From Lichenostomus cassidix (Eukaryota; Chordata; Aves; Passeriformes; Meliphagidae): DNA of 64,000 bases. Location: NCBI GenBank assembly GCA_008360975.2, contig CM039179.1:59992666-60056665 (forward strand), in the 5' to 3' direction. The notes under the pieces are model-generated. The model ran no database searches and had not been told where the DNA came from. It was given only the letters and a program-made list of their open reading frames with translations. Positions 1 to 15,000 of this stretch are shown here, in pieces; position 1 is the first letter of the stretch, and every line of letters starts with the position of its first letter. The position numbers and the translations under genes were made by a program.

Positions 1-1104
1 AAACAAAGTTGCAGTCAAAGTCCTTGCTTTGCCAGAAAATTCCAGATCAAACTGAAACTGAAGTTCTTGCCTAAAGAACAAAGGAAAGTGCATGCACATG
101 CACACACAAATCCTGCCTTTTCTTTTCCTCCCACCTGAGCCCCCACTGCTTTTAAGTGCCTAAGCAGCATTTGTAGGGATAATCCCTGACAAAGTCTCTC
201 AGAATTGGTAAGGCAATACACATGCCTTTGCACAGAAAGGCCAGAGACCAAGCCATAAGCTTTCATAATTTCTCTTTTCAATTATAAATGGAGGCAGACA
301 TGATGACAAATACATGTTTCAGAAAGCTTGAATGTGCTGTTATATCAGAACAGTATGGGATATCAAACATATCCCTTTCCACCTCAGATTACACAAAAAT
401 ACCAAAATTCAATTTCCCACAAAAATGGCCCATTTCATTTTTAAAAGCTTGATTTTTTAAATTCGCTGTGTGTTTTTGCATTTTTTTAAATCTTGTTTCC
501 TCCCAGTATTCTGTTAATTCTGGAATACACTGGGAGTCTATTGGCCGTGAGGGGACGGTACACAGATTTTCTCTCTGAACAACCCCTGGCAGGCTACTGA
601 AGCGAAGGAGGGTAAATTGTACAGGGGAAAGTGCAAAGGTGTCTTTAGAATGGACTGGACACACAGCTGGCAATCAAATGACTTATGGAAAAAATCCACA
701 CCACTGCAGTGATTTATTTTCTTTTTTGACTCCTTGTTTGCGCACTAGTATAATGGCAACAGGTCCTCCTACATATCATGAGATAAGGACATATTACAAT
801 AATTTCTGATTGGGAAAAACAAGACAAACATTCTTAGTGAGCCAAGTCAGGCCCTTTTCTTTCCCCCCACCCCCCCAAGGAATGCACAGAAAAGCCTTTC
901 TGGTCACACTCTGTAACAAGAAGGGTTTCATTAGCAATTCCCATAATGTACTTGCAGAGATGGTGAATTCATAGCTCACCTTGATATGGGCAACCTCATT
1001 TAGGGTGTACCTGTGTGACAGCTGCAGACACGGCACATGTCAGAATCCTGTCACCACAGACCAAACCAAAACTCCCATGTGTGCTTTAAAATTTGAGCTG
1101 TCTC
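1..1104. other. non-coding, presumed ENOX1 intron 1
   Basis: AT-rich sequence with no conserved reading frame, RNA gene or clear repeat. By synteny it would lie in the first intron of a minus-strand ENOX1. The short open frames here are chance frames with no recognisable motif. Confidence 0.4.
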
Positions 1105-1303
1105 TTCTTCACTGTGGCAGTGGTGAGACACTGAAAACAGGCTGGCCAGAGAAACTGTAGATTTTCCATCTCTGGAAGCATTCAAAGCCAGGCTGGATGG
1201 TACTGTGAGAAACCTGGTCTAGTGAGTGGTGTCCCTGCCATGGCACAGGGGTTAGAACTAGCTGATCTTTAAGTCCCCTTCCAAACCAAACCATTCTGTG
1301 AGT
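1105..1303 (+). mobile_element. CR1 LINE 3'-end fragment
   Basis: About 200 bases match the 3' end of avian CR1 retrotransposons in sense orientation. The order of landmarks is a 'ggctggccagagaaactgt' block, a 'tctggaagcattcaaagcc' block, the 'gtggtgtccctgccatggca' block, and a terminal 'ccaaaccattctgtgagtcc', the usual CR1 tail slightly diverged. The reverse transcriptase part is absent, as in most 5'-truncated CR1 copies. It sits in presumed intronic DNA and shows several point differences from the family pattern, so it is inactive. Confidence 0.85.
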
Positions 1304-4300
1304 CCATGGTTATTAGGAACAAATGTTCTATGTGCAATAACATTTTGAAAATTGGTTTTATCCAGTTAAATTACTAGAGTTGGGGATCTTAAATTCATCT
1401 TATAGAAACTTACAAGTCATGTTCTATTACATTCTGGTAGGCAAAGAAAAAAAATGCCCAGCCATCTCCCCTCAAAAGGTGCATTTATAAATTTCCAAAA
1501 ACTCCTAGGTGATACGTATGAACTGATGATAAGGTAGAAAGCAAGTTTCCATGCCAAAACTGCAATTTCTACTACTGGGCGAAGCAAAGCAAGACAATGC
1601 TTGCATAAATCTTCCTACTACGCTCATCACTCTGCTTCATTTACGTGCATCCCAGTCTTAACATTATTGAGATTCAGAATTAATGACCCACTGAGATTTA
1701 TAGGGCCAATTATACTTCTCAGCATTACCACTTTGGGCGTCTCTACAGACTTAAACAGTCATTAGAAGGTCACTCAGAAAAGTCTCACTAAGTTCAACAG
1801 ACTTCAGATGAGGCCCTTTGCCTAATCAGAAGAAAAAAAAAAAAGAGTACTCTAAATAAGAGATAACTTTAAAAATCCCACATTTATCGGTATTTTTGTA
1901 AAACTCCCTGTGCATTTTTTTTTGAGGAAACTACTTAAAAGCATTTTCTAGCTGAGTCTAGTTGGGTTTTTTTTTCCATCTCTTCCAAAAACACAGAAAT
2001 ACAACTGGATCTAGCACTGGTCATTATGCAGCAGGAAATGACAGAACAGTTAATGTGTATTAATGCAAGTGTGATAGATATGACTATTGAGTGATGTCTA
2101 GAGGGATGGCTCAGTGTTCATGGAACTGTGAGGAACTTGGCAATGTTCCCTAGCAAGCAAGAACTCCTTAAATTAATATTGCCCAGTTGCAGCAACTGAG
2201 GTAACTGAAACCATCTTTGCTCGCAGACATAGCAGTGCACAGATTGCTCAACTTAGACAATTCCATATGTTCTGGTGTTTCTTTTCCCCTCTTTCACAGG
2301 CATGGCTTTCTTTGAGAAACTCAAAGTGCTGAGTGATGCAAATCACCAACCAGTTACCACACATGTTGCACAACAGAAGAAAGTTTTGAAATAAAAGAAA
2401 AGCATAGCATTTTTGTTACAAATAGACTGATAAATAAACAGATATGATCAAAGAAATTCAGAACTCACAATGCTTTTCTTCACTTAGGGATTTTTAATGA
2501 AGGGAAGAAAATGAGTAAGTAAATAGCTAGTCAGGCTTCTGCCTGGCATGAATGAAATCATTCAAGTACACACAATTTATAACAGAAACACCAACAATCA
2601 CCTTTAACTACAGCATCACTGCCAAACACCACCATAATTAGGCTAGAAATGCTGTTCTTTGAGTCATGAATAGGATGTGCTCGGCCTTGTTTTCTATACA
2701 GGATCATGCCATCCAAGCAGAGGCAGCAGCATTTATTGAGAAATTCACTGAAAGATAACAACTGATTATAAAAGGGGTTCATGTAAATTTAGTTAAGAGC
2801 AACTTCAGACATTATTTTCAATTACTGAGATAAAATCATGGCTTCTCTCTGGAAGAAAAAAGGAAAGTTTTTTTTTCCTATACACTACAGAGAGCATATG
2901 AAGGCTTGAAGAAAAAACAGTCTATTTTCACAAACAGTACCAGCTACCTACTAATACTCCTTAACTCTGCTTTTCTCTCCCTCGAGTAATTCTTCCTATT
3001 ATTTTCAGCATTTTGTTTGATTGATTAATAAAAAGCAGCTTTCCTGCTCTAGATAACAGGTCACAGAATTCCCTTTATATTGAATAGGTTTAGCTGCTCT
3101 CAAGAATGCTAACTAATTGTTTTATTTTCTTTCACCAAATCTGCAAGGCTTTGGCCAAGCATTGACTTTTTCTGCACTGAACTCCTCAGTGATTTCAGAG
3201 AGCATGAGGATGACAGGAGGATATGTTCCAGTCCTTCTAACCTGCACGAGGATCTGCGGTTAATTAAGAAAACCTCTGTTAACATACATTAAAAAGGAAA
3301 AACAAAAGCTTTACCAACTTATCTTGGAAGGCTGCAAATCTGGGGAAAAAAAAGGAACCATCTTCAGCTCCTCTAAATTCACTATCAAGTAAGTTAGCAT
3401 CCTTATTTAATAAGCTACACCTGCCTCCCCATCTGATGCAAGGGAATACATCTACACTGTCTACTTTAGGCATGTAACTCTGCTATGACATAACCTTGTA
3501 ATTGCAGGGTTCTCGTACACTGAGCAGATACTCATGACACCTGAATCCGGCAATTCAGAGCCCAAGGGGTTGAGCTACACACACTGTGTAAGCTGCTAAT
3601 TCTGGCACTTATGTTACATGCCCAGAGCGAGTCAGTGTGCTCCCTCCACACATTTCAGCACAGCACCACACTTCTTGTACACTGTACATGTGCATGGAGC
3701 CCCTTTGCTATTTCAGCCTTGCTGCCTCATTTCACTACCTGCATCTCCGTGAGTAAGAAAAATAAATCTGCATGTGCATTATGCCTCTTCAGGCAACACA
3801 AAACCTCAGGAGTTCATGAGCAGAATGTACACAGAAATAAAGAAAGAAATTATATTTATTTTCTTCAGCACAGAAACCTGGAGACATGTCATGGAGATAT
3901 ATTAGCCCTCTTAAGATAGCAACTCAGGATACTGATGGAGTTGACAGCACAATCTTGTCACTCTCCTGTCAGACTACTGTCGGACTTGTGCACAGAAGAA
4001 CTGCAGCTCCAGAGCAGTCTAGCCCTTCTCATACATTACATTCATCTTCCAAGGCACACTTTATTAGTTTAGAGGAAAAAAAAAATCTATATTCCAAATA
4101 GTAGAGGTAAAACAGGAAAGCATATATAGTAGAACATTTAAGGCCTTAAGGGTTGAAAAGTTCATCTTTGTCTAGAAAGCACCACCATCTGTATCCCTTT
4201 AAAGACAAAACCAGAAGTTTCCTAGTCCTAAACCCTCGCAAAATGATTGGCTGATCACCTGCTGTCTTGCTGTACATCAAGCTGTTTTTCCAGCAAGATT

Positions 4301-7300
4301 TGTTCACTTATATTGCCCAAATGAATGTCTCTCTTAAAATAAAAAAAAAATAGTCTGTTGCAAATAACTCCCTAATCTGCCATCCCTTCAATAGGACTGA
4401 AGTGCTCTTCACAGACATAGTACACAAGCATCTTGAATTAGCAGGGAACTATTTTTAAATACATCAAGGATAAGATACAAAATTAGTTTCATGGGGAATG
4501 AGAACCTCAGAGATTATTTACTTTCCCTTAATTACTTTCACTCACTACTCGTTGAGTTTTCCAATAGTACTACCTATTTCACACTCAAATTTTGATGCTA
4601 AAGACATGTGAGTATATTTCTTGAACATTTAAGATTATGGACCTTTAATGATACATAACCACATTTCTCAAATTGATTTACCCACTTAAATAATTAAATA
4701 TACTGTATGGTACAAATTTCCCTTTCTTTGGAACAGCCATTTCAGATTAAGGATCCCTATATAAAAGCAAGAACATTTCTTAGTGCAAAATTATGAACAT
4801 TCTGACAAACTGTACAAAACTATTACACTTAAAGAGGCATGGGTAGCCTCTTAAAACTACTGAACTTATATAATGCAAGGAGCAAAACAGAGATTACTAC
4901 TTGAAAATTACTTTTGAGAGCAAGCTAACAGGAAAATTTACCCGAGCCTGGAACTCTAGAGAGAAGCTTGACCTTCTAAGCCTTTGAACAAAAAGAAATC
5001 AAGGGTGGCCGTACAGCACTGCTGGGCTACATCCACTACCCATATTTTCCTCATGTGACACAGGCACATTTCTGTTCACTTGCACAGGATACAAAGAAGG
5101 AAAGTCAGAGTAGTCTACAATCCTATCCCTCTAGGAATAAATTAATTAGGATCTTTAGGACAACGCCTTGTAATATAAAACAGCGGGGAAAGTAAGTAAA
5201 AAGTATGAAGTGAGCAAAGAAAAGGAAAGTGATAGAGAAGACAGTGCATTAAACAGAAAATAATACGTCTGAAATATACAAGAAATGAAGGTTGTGGTAA
5301 AAAGACGTGGGACAGACAGACATAAAGCAAAGGAGAAAAGGTTATAAAAATGAAAGGAGAGAAGACAAGAGAAAAGGTGATAGAGAGACAGGCCTACAGA
5401 AGAGACCACTCTAAATTAAAAAAAAAAAAACAACCAAAACCAACTGACCAAAAAAAGCCCATCCAAACAAGCAAACAAGCAGATCAAAAGAACCCCTACA
5501 AACAAACACACTTCTACATTCCTTCCCAAAAATTACTCTAGGAAACAGAGCTGGAACAAAAGTGAAATTAATTTCCTTGACTAACGAAGTTTCATTTGAT
5601 GCTGGTATCTTAGGGCTCAGTCCTGTCTCCATCAAGCAGTGGGATTTTTTGCCAGACCTTCTCAGCTCCTGTGGGATTAAGGATGAGCTGAAGCAATGCC
5701 TGAATGATTTTCTGCACTGAGACACCTGAGAAACTGCACACCATAGCATCAGCTCCAGATTTGTAAGGATGACTAGTGTTTGCTAGGTAAGAGAATTAAG
5801 AGGCAGAAAACCCATCAAGGTACTACATATTACTACCACCATGTATGAAAGAATGACTTCTCTCCCTAAGCTGAGTTAGCAAGCAATTTATTACGTTATA
5901 AAGTACTCATAATTCCTCCATCAGCTGTCAAAGACTAATTTATCAATAAAAAGAAAAATTAATTACAGACCAGTAAAGAAATGAGCAAAGAAATCACCAT
6001 GAAGTAAAAGTGGATTTTTGAAGGCTTTCTAGGAGAGATGGTAAGAAGCTTTGGGTGCCACTTCTCACCAGCAGGAATATTGCACTGTTGCAGAAAAACA
6101 ACGATTTGAGTGGAGAGAAAAATAATAGGAGAGACCCTCGAAAGAATTTATCAAATCACTTATTAGAATATAATGAATATTAAAAAAAGCAGTACAAATT
6201 CTCTTGAGAACTGAGTATTCCTGGGGTTTGGATCCCTTCTTCTAGGCTGTTAAGGTTGCTAGGGAATTTCACAGTTAATGGTGTATTTCCATATGAATGT
6301 TGCAAGAAGGGGGAAGGGTTTGCAAAACGGAATCTTAAGCATGGAGTTTTCTTTGTGCTTAGGAGAGAAGAATCTGATGTTCCTGTAAAGCTGAAATAAG
6401 AAGCTTTCAGATTTAACGACAGATTATCAAAGATTTTTAGTAGAAAAACGTACACAGAAAATGCTTTATGAGGCACTGTGACAAAGAACTTGCTTCTCTT
6501 ACTATGGTTAGTAAGGCACCAAAACTGCCATTACAACACACTCTCAAGGTCAACAAGTCGTCTACAAACAAGAGCAGCTTTGTTTTGCTTTAACAGATAG
6601 AAGCAACAAGTTTATTTTGTATTAAACAGATTGTATGTCCATTTTTCATAAACCATTTAGAGAGCACATTGCTGTGGGCTTCCCAGTGACAAATACACTG
6701 AGGCACCAGCAAGCGACAACACACTTTGTACTCTTTGACATGGATGAAAGAATTCAATTCAAGTTTTCTTTTTTTCTATCTGGAAAAAGAAACATCTGAG
6801 AAAAATACTTTTTAGCCCTGCTTCCTGAGAATGAACCTTAAATTATGTTCTGTCTGCAACTTCATCTGTTTCTCCTCCCTTCTCTTTGCTAACTTTGGGT
6901 GACATTGGTCAAGAGCGACCAAGACTGACAGAGGTCCCTTCATTTTAATGAAAATATGTGGATGATTAAAGGACAAAAATAATAAACAACCCATGGTTAA
7001 AATGGCAGGCACTCAATCTTGCATTAAAAAATCCACAGAGGAATCAGCACTAAAGGACAACCTGCAGAAAACAAAGTGAAGTCAGCTCCATGCTCACACC
7101 ACCACCATTTCTCTGGTTATTTTCCCTGTTCTTTAGTATTCAAAACACCCCAACTCAAGCAACTCCTATTTATGCGAGCATACAGTAAATACAGACACGC
7201 TTCCATTGGCAACTGCTGTGACAGTTGATCTTCACACCACAGTATTATCTTAATAAACTGTCTCTCAGCCCCAGGGTCTTTGTTCTCACATAAATGACCT

Positions 7301-8640
7301 GCAGTTGGTCACCCTGGATCTTACACAAAGCATGACGAACACAGGGGTTATATGAGCTAATTGCAGAGTGACTGCAAAAATAGCATGCTTTCTTCTCTTC
7401 AGCAATGTGGTCTTTCTCTACTGAAAACAATTCAAGTTAATGACAGAACTGTGTATCTGGATAACTCTATCATTAGTTGATGTTACCACCACATGAGCTT
7501 GTCTGCATGCTATTTGACAAAGAAATTCAAGTTAAACAGCCTCCTCCAGAATGAAGACAATATTGGATTAATTAGGTAACTTGCTACACATTCAGAAAAT
7601 GAAGATGAATTTTCCTTTTATAACCTTATTAAAATCTCATGGAATAAGAACCAGATTGTAATCTGTTATTGAAGTATAACTCATAAATATCTTTTGAATT
7701 ACTCAAAATTTAAATCACTGGGGATCTGAATCTGGCCCCATACATCTTAAAAGAACATTTGACTCATTACTCATATAAACCTCCATGAACACATAATGCA
7801 CAGGAACTAATTTGTTTTCTGGGATAGTTCAACATTTTCTGCCAAAAGAACTCATATTCTGGTACTTCTAGCATACTACGTTATTTTTATTTGCCTACGT
7901 GCTACTTTTACTACTAGTTATGGAGTAAACATCTGGAGAAAAGCAGAAACTAGAGTCTAATGGACCCTTAGTCTTTTCCCCACACACTTCCCAGAACGCA
8001 GGCAACTTTCTTCCTCTGATTGAAGACAGCCACTGGAAACACTGCTACAAGTCCATAAAGCATTTACTATTGAAAACACAAACCGCAGACTACTGAACTA
8101 ATTTTGTAACATGATTATTCCTCCAACATGGTCCAGAACTGAAAGCACACAACTCTGCATAAAATGTACAAAAACACAGTAGCTAAGTCATAAGTCTCTA
8201 GACAGCAAATCTACCATTCTTTTAGTTTCTTTTCAGGGGTGCCTTAACAATTTGGGATACAGCTAGATAAGCTTTTTGAAGACAGATTAGTTTTCTCTCT
8301 ACCTACGCTTCATGATGTTTTTGCACCACCCAGGTCTGAACCTGCAGTTGTGTTAGCATGGGATCATGCATGACCAAGTGAATTTATCAAAACGTCTCAA
8401 GCATAACTGTGCAACATGGAAAAATGCCCCACACTTAGCAGCACAGGGAAGAAAATTTTCAAGCCTGAACAATGCATGTTCAACTGCCAGCGAGTCCTGA
8501 AACTCAACTGCTATATATTCCACTGTTCTGACACAAACAGGGATAACAGACTGATCATCTGGATTTCAGTTTAAGTTAGGAAACCATACTCCTCCTGACT
8601 GTCTCACTTCCTTTTATCCCACTCACTGTAGAGCTTGGTG
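1304..8640. other. non-coding, presumed ENOX1 intron
   Basis: More than 7 kb of AT-rich DNA without a recognisable gene. Short A-runs occur (for example near 1833-1844), and there is an A-rich, CAAA-like patch at about 5415-5480. No splice-flanked conserved peptide was found on either strand. Confidence 0.4.
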
Positions 8641-9070
8641 AGAATCACAGACAAATAGAGCTGGAAACCCGAAGCAACAGGATCACTTGCATCCTTCTGA
8701 GGCAACACAATTATATCCATCAAGTTCTTAAAGACCCCAGCTGATAAAGCCCCACAATGTTCACACAACCCATGCTAGGATCCCTCTGCATTCTTACCAC
8801 TAGAAATAACTTTCTAAACTTTTTATTTCTTGCAACATATTCAGCCTATTACTCTTACTCTACTCCCTGTGGGCATTGTAGACTTTTTTCCTTGTAGGTC
8901 AGACTTCTTCCTGTTCTACATCTTCACATAAAACATTAATCTTGCAATTCAGTTTTCATAGCTACTGAGACCTCCTTCAATATTTTTCTCAAATACCTGG
9001 TGTCAGTTATTTGCAAATTAGATGAAGAAATTTTCCATCTGAACTGGAACTTCAACAGGCTGTAGCTCTG
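8641..9070 (-). repeat. possible ancient CR1/L3-like remnant
   Basis: The stretch begins with 'gaatcacagacaaatagag' and 'ctggaa', the reverse of an old amniote CR1 3' end. It continues with blocks resembling the old CR1 body: 'ttcttaaagaccccagctg', 'gaaataactttctaaact', 'ttcagcctattactcttac', and a 'ccctgtgggcattgtagac' region. Divergence is high and the match is from memory of the family, so this is tentative. A profile search against CR1/L3 consensus models would settle it. Confidence 0.4.
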
Positions 9071-12000
9071 GAAATCCTTCTGAAACCATCATTACTTGCC
9101 TTCCTAAGATTTCTTCTTCTCTGTGGGAGTCTCTGGGTAGTTTTTATATTTGAAAAAAAAAAATAAAAGAATTATACAATGCAGTATAAAAATTCCTGAC
9201 AGATGTCACATTCAACTTCTGTTTAAATAAAGTCGCAGTACTGAGGACCACAGAGTAGAGGCAAAAATGAAAATAAAATCTTCCTCAGATGATGTCCACG
9301 AGTAACTAAAGGAAGGAAGCATAAGTATTCGTTTTTGTTTCCAGCCAATTCCTAATCAGACAGATGGTTCTCTCTCACCGAGATGAACTCAGCATCAGGA
9401 CAAACCTACCTCAGAAGTTCTCATTTCAATTTGTTTTTGCCACTACTACGCTTGCTCCTCAGGCACTTACAGAATGCCTCCTTGTTGTACAGCCATCCCG
9501 TGGCATCCCTCAGAGACATGGCTGGGAGCACTACAAAGGTCTGCATTTTGCCTTGCATGGATGCTTATAGTCACCCTCTGAACACTTTTCACATTCACTA
9601 AACCACTTTGCATTAACAGAAGTGCTGTTTAATTTAGGTTTGCGTTTTTAGTTTTGTGTCGCCCTTTTCCTTCATCCGTTTAACAGTGAACTAATGAATT
9701 TAAATGTCTTTGAAAGGGCAGTACACACAGGCTTACATCTCACTCTATATTGCTCATTTTGTATTAGCATGAAAGGAAGTTTCTCACCACCTCTGAAGTC
9801 TTCATTTTCCTAGGGTTTAACACATGAGTGGCTATTGCTCTTTGTCCCCTCCAGTAACAAAATGATTCCTCCATAACAAAATGACATTGAAGAGTCACCA
9901 AAACCTAGAACTGTGACTTCAGTGATCATCACAGCTATACTTCAATGACACAGGGGCTCTCAAGGGATCTCAGCTTCAGGATCATCAAATTCAGCCTTCT
10001 GCATTCAATTCAAGATTCAGTTTCATTTGGTAGCCTTTCTGACACAAAAGAAGCTGATTTTCTTCATAATTTCATGATGACCACTGGTCCTTTCTGCTGA
10101 GCTACTCACACAGCTTTTATACTTGAGGTGTAAAATAATTGTTTGATTACAGTGAGTTGACTAACTCGCTTCAAACTATTCCCTCTATTCTTGGGCAAGA
10201 TGAACCTGAAAATTATTACTTTTATAATTTCTATTTTACTTGTAGTATACATTACCAAACAGAATCAGCTTTGTTAATGTGGAAAAGGTAAACATAGGCA
10301 CAAGATGAGCAAGCTGGCCTTATACAGACTTGCCCATCAGATGTGCTGCCTACTTCCAGATTTGAACAAATGAAGCCTGGTCTGACTGCGCCAGTCTCCT
10401 TCTCTCCCTTCTCATCACTTTCCATGAAAAGTGGATTACATTAAGCAGCTACTCAGTTCTTTCATTATCAGCAAGCCTTCTTTTTCCTTTTCCCCAGAGA
10501 CTTTATGCAGTTACATAACCTCCCTTAATATTTTCCAAGAAACTGAAAAAGAAATTCCAATTTTCCAGTCTCTTTTACTTAAAAAAATGTTAATAGTTTC
10601 CTTCACAGGGTGAATTTACAGCTCCCTTCTCTTTTGTAAAGAAAACAATATAAACTACACATTACATAAGCTGTGTAAAATGAAACAGAAGTTAAGTAAA
10701 CATACCATGAAAAATAAAACTGAAAAACCCAACTAATGACATACACACCATACCTGGTTTCACATGTTTTTACATAATACTGTTAAGCTTACAGAATTGG
10801 CAAAAAACTGGGTAGCTAAGTAGATTGGCAACAGCACACTGAGGCTCTTACTCAAGTTTCACCCTGGTGCCTCTAGGAACTGAAAAGGCATGTTCCCTCA
10901 CAGGCTGTCAATGAAATAAAATGGTAATGGCTATCTGGTTCATATGAAATGGGAGATTACATTGCAGAAAATGATTCATCAGCCCAAATGGTATTTCCTC
11001 TTACTCTGAAGATATGAATAAACGCGAACCAGAAAAACAGCCAAGGGTGCCTTCATTTGCTAAAATGAAAATAACCAAAGGGATGCTCATTTTAGGCAAG
11101 CTAATGGAAAGACAATGTATAGAAGATTCTAAATCAAATGTACCTTACAGGATCTTTAAATCTTCAGCTTTCTCATGGAACAGCCTGCCACCAAGCACCT
11201 CCATTTATGCTCTGCCTGAAGACAGTAGAAGCCAGATGTGTGTGTGCATGGGAGGAGTGAGGATGCATGAATAGACCACCCATTTACAGATAGTAAATCC
11301 ACGTAAGTGCTTGTTCACATCTATAACTGACAGCAGAGAACCATAGCCACAGTCTCTGATGTGTCTGTAACCATACCACCCTGTGCTGTGATCTCAGCAG
11401 ATTTCACTGCTAAGCAAAGGTCCCACCTCCAAGAAAAACTCTAAGTGGACTATATATTCAGAAAATGCAACTCCCTCTTCTGAGTCATGCCAATATCTAT
11501 CAGAAGTCATCATAAGAGATTAATCCATGGATCTCTAACAGCAAAATACCTCTACCACTGCAGAATAAGAGGGAATGCTTCACTTGGTAGAAAATAGCAA
11601 GCTCTTATTCTGTATACAGAGCAGCCACTGAATTAGGATATAACACAATTTCACAGAATGTCAGACCAGCAAAATATTAGGAAGCAATCTGCTGCTTTCA
11701 GATGAAACAAACTTATTTGTCATTGCTGAAATACTTCTTATAAGGGCAAAAGAACCAGTGCTCGTTCTAAGAGCAAGCTCTCATTGTGGTTATTGCAATC
11801 CACCTCCCTAAATTCACCCCACGCCTTTATCAGCTCCTTCTATTTCATTTCTTCTTTGCTTCCCTGACAAAATGCTTCCTAAAAGGAATGAATAACTCTA
11901 AAAAGAATTGTTAAAAATACTATTAAATCCTCACTGTATTCTACCCCAGGCACAGCTGTTATGTCCTGAAGCATTTTTACAGTGTGTAGGGCACAGGTCC

Positions 12001-15000
12001 CTTTACAACCTACATAGAGGCAACCTGCCATACTAGAATAGTTGTATAATATTCACTATGGACATGGAGGAACTGTTCCTCCACAAGTATGGTTAAGATC
12101 TAGTATATCAAGCCCCACATCCTAAATGGTAACGCTATGTTAAAAGTACCTGTATAAAAACACTTCAAAGCCTCATTTAACTTAACTCTAAAAATAAAGA
12201 TCTATTAACAGAAACAAGTTGCAATTAAGATTACTGTTGACCTAGCTTCTCCCTGCAAAGGAGAGATAATAATCTTACATTTACATGGTACCTTTCAGTC
12301 TAAACTATCCCATACAAGAAGCCTGGTCTTAGACACACTTGCACAGCAGAGTGTTATTAACATACACAAGAAATTTGAAGTAAACCAATCTACAAAATTT
12401 GATAACCAGCACCTTCCAAGCTTGGTCCACTCAGTTGTATGGGTTCTATTTATCTGACTTACCCATCTACCAACAAATTATCCATCCATCAAGAACTGTC
12501 TGTCTGGCAAAAGCAATACATTGGCAACCAACCTCAGTCTTAATCCTTATGTCCTGCCTTAAAAACAAAACTTCCTTCAATTTCATTCAACCTCTTCTCA
12601 GACTTCCATCACCAACATTATCCACCAACTCCCAGAGGCAAGCACCAGCAAAGTCTGAACCTGGCTTACCTCTCAGAGGATTTGTATATAAGGAGTCACC
12701 CGGGATGTATTAGGAGTGTACTGGTTTTTAATAGACAGACCATTTTTTTCCATGTTATACTACACACAGAAGACCTAAACCTAGCTTCCACTATTTCAAA
12801 ACACTCTTTTCTTGTGCCATCAAGTACTTAAGCCAAAGGTCAGTCTCACCAACCAGCTCTACCCCAGAGCAGTGTTTCCCTGTACGTGGTACTCCTGCAG
12901 GATTACTGTTTTAATCATTAACATGCAAAGAATGGTTATTCTGAATCACTTGTTTTTACCTGATGGTTACCAAAATAGGCCTTGTTTAAACAGTTGGCTG
13001 TCAGGTATCCATAAAGCACAGCAGAGGGAAATCCACCTCCTCCTCTGCAATTGGCATGGCTGTTGGAAAACATTCCCTGATGATATCAGTCTGCACAACT
13101 ATTTTTTGTTTTCTGAATGTTTGCTTCGAGCACATGAATTGCAATAAATCAGTGTATTAACTTCATTCCAGGAAAAGATTCCACAAGAAAACTGTCATTA
13201 CACCTTGAATGTGCACATTCCCTGGCTAAGTCTTTTCCTAGTTTACATGGGTGATGGAGACATTTAAAGCAAGGCACCCATGGAAAGATCATCTCTAAGT
13301 CTCTCCCCTTTTCTCAGTCTCTTCTGGAAAACATGCTACTTATGGCAGTGATCATTAGGACTTGCACTGCACACTGACTTAACCAGACCACAGGAGACAG
13401 CTGTGGTGAGATCAGGGCATCATGATGGGGGGACAGGAAGGAAGGAGTAGTACTTGCTATCCAGTATTGCACCTGATGGCAGTAAGTGTCCTCAGATGAT
13501 AAAACAAAATGCTGTAGAAACTGTCAAGAAAGAGGAAGCTGTCACCTCTGTGCTCCTTACACCACCTGCAATGCTCAATGTTTTCAAAAGAGAAAACAAA
13601 CAAATAAATAACCCATAGCTGATTACTAAAAAATCTACTGTAGCTAATCCTTGCACATCCACCTGACCCATACGATGATATGATGGGCTCAACCTGAGAC
13701 CATGTGATGACCCTGTTCCAAGCCCTGCATTTATAAAAGCACAAAACCCAAATGTCTCAGCACTGGAAACCAAGTCAAGGCTGGCTGGCCCAGGATCTGA
13801 CCTCTTGCCACCTTCAGCTGAAACTAGAACAAAACAGAAACATGAAAAGGGGCCGTTAGATATTGTACTTCGTCTCCTTGAAAATGCAGAATTGCCTTCT
13901 CCAGTACACCTGCCAGCAGGCTGCCTACTCTTATTTTAAACATCTGAGGAGTCATGAGGGGTCACGCTACACCCAGTCTAATGTAGGCTACAATACATTT
14001 TTCTATTACTGAGTTTTGGCCCAGAATTCATCTTAAGCTTTTATTTCCTCAATTTCTCCATTTAGTCCTGCTCTCATATAATGCAGGAAAAACATCTGAT
14101 TGTTTTGACTATAATACATTTCAAATACAGACACGTAGTTAACCCATCTCCCTGTGTTCAGTCTTAGACTAGAAATGTCTATTTTTGAATTTTTCCCTTC
14201 AAGCTAGCTCCTCCAAACCCCTGAGTATTTTGTTGCTCTTCTTTGAGCTTCACTCAAATTGTCAATACCTTCCTGTTAAGATGATATTCAGAGTTTTCAC
14301 ATGTGTTCATGTGAAATATGATTATAAAATATTCTTATAAAAAGGGATTCCCACCTCTTTGTTCATCAAAATGGTAGTGTTTTCTTGAGAGTTCAAGCAC
14401 ACACCATGCTGTTCTGCAATCAAATCACATTCCAGACTCATGTATTAATTCTCATTCCCTCCCAGCATCACTATTATCCATCAGTAAGTTTCTTATTTGA
14501 TATTCCTTGCCCCAAGAACTTGCCTTTTCCCCACACTCGTTCCCGTCACTCTACTATCCTGGAAGAATTGTCCTGCAGTTCTGTTTACTCCAAAGCAAAG
14601 ACATTAGTTTCAAAGGTTATAGGTTTTGCCCTATTCAACAAAGCATTTAATTACATGCCTAACTTTCACCACTTTCTTAAATCCAGTCGATCTCAGCAAG
14701 TAGAAATGAGCTTAAGCATACATTTTTTAAAAAGTTGGGCATGCAAGTCTGTGCTCTGGTGAACCAAATCTTCAGTTTCTGTAATCACTTGGATGGTTTA
14801 CTTTCTGTATTTGGCAAGAATTGACAGCTCAGTGATTAAGGGTTACAGGATTTTAAAAACGAATCTTCAAGAGAGTCCAAAACTGACATCATGCTTTCAT
14901 TCCTTTTTTAAAAGAAGAATAGGAAATAAACACCTAAGGAAATTTGCCTCAGTACAGTAATCATGAAGCCTTTAGGTTTAAACATGCACAAAGTTACTCC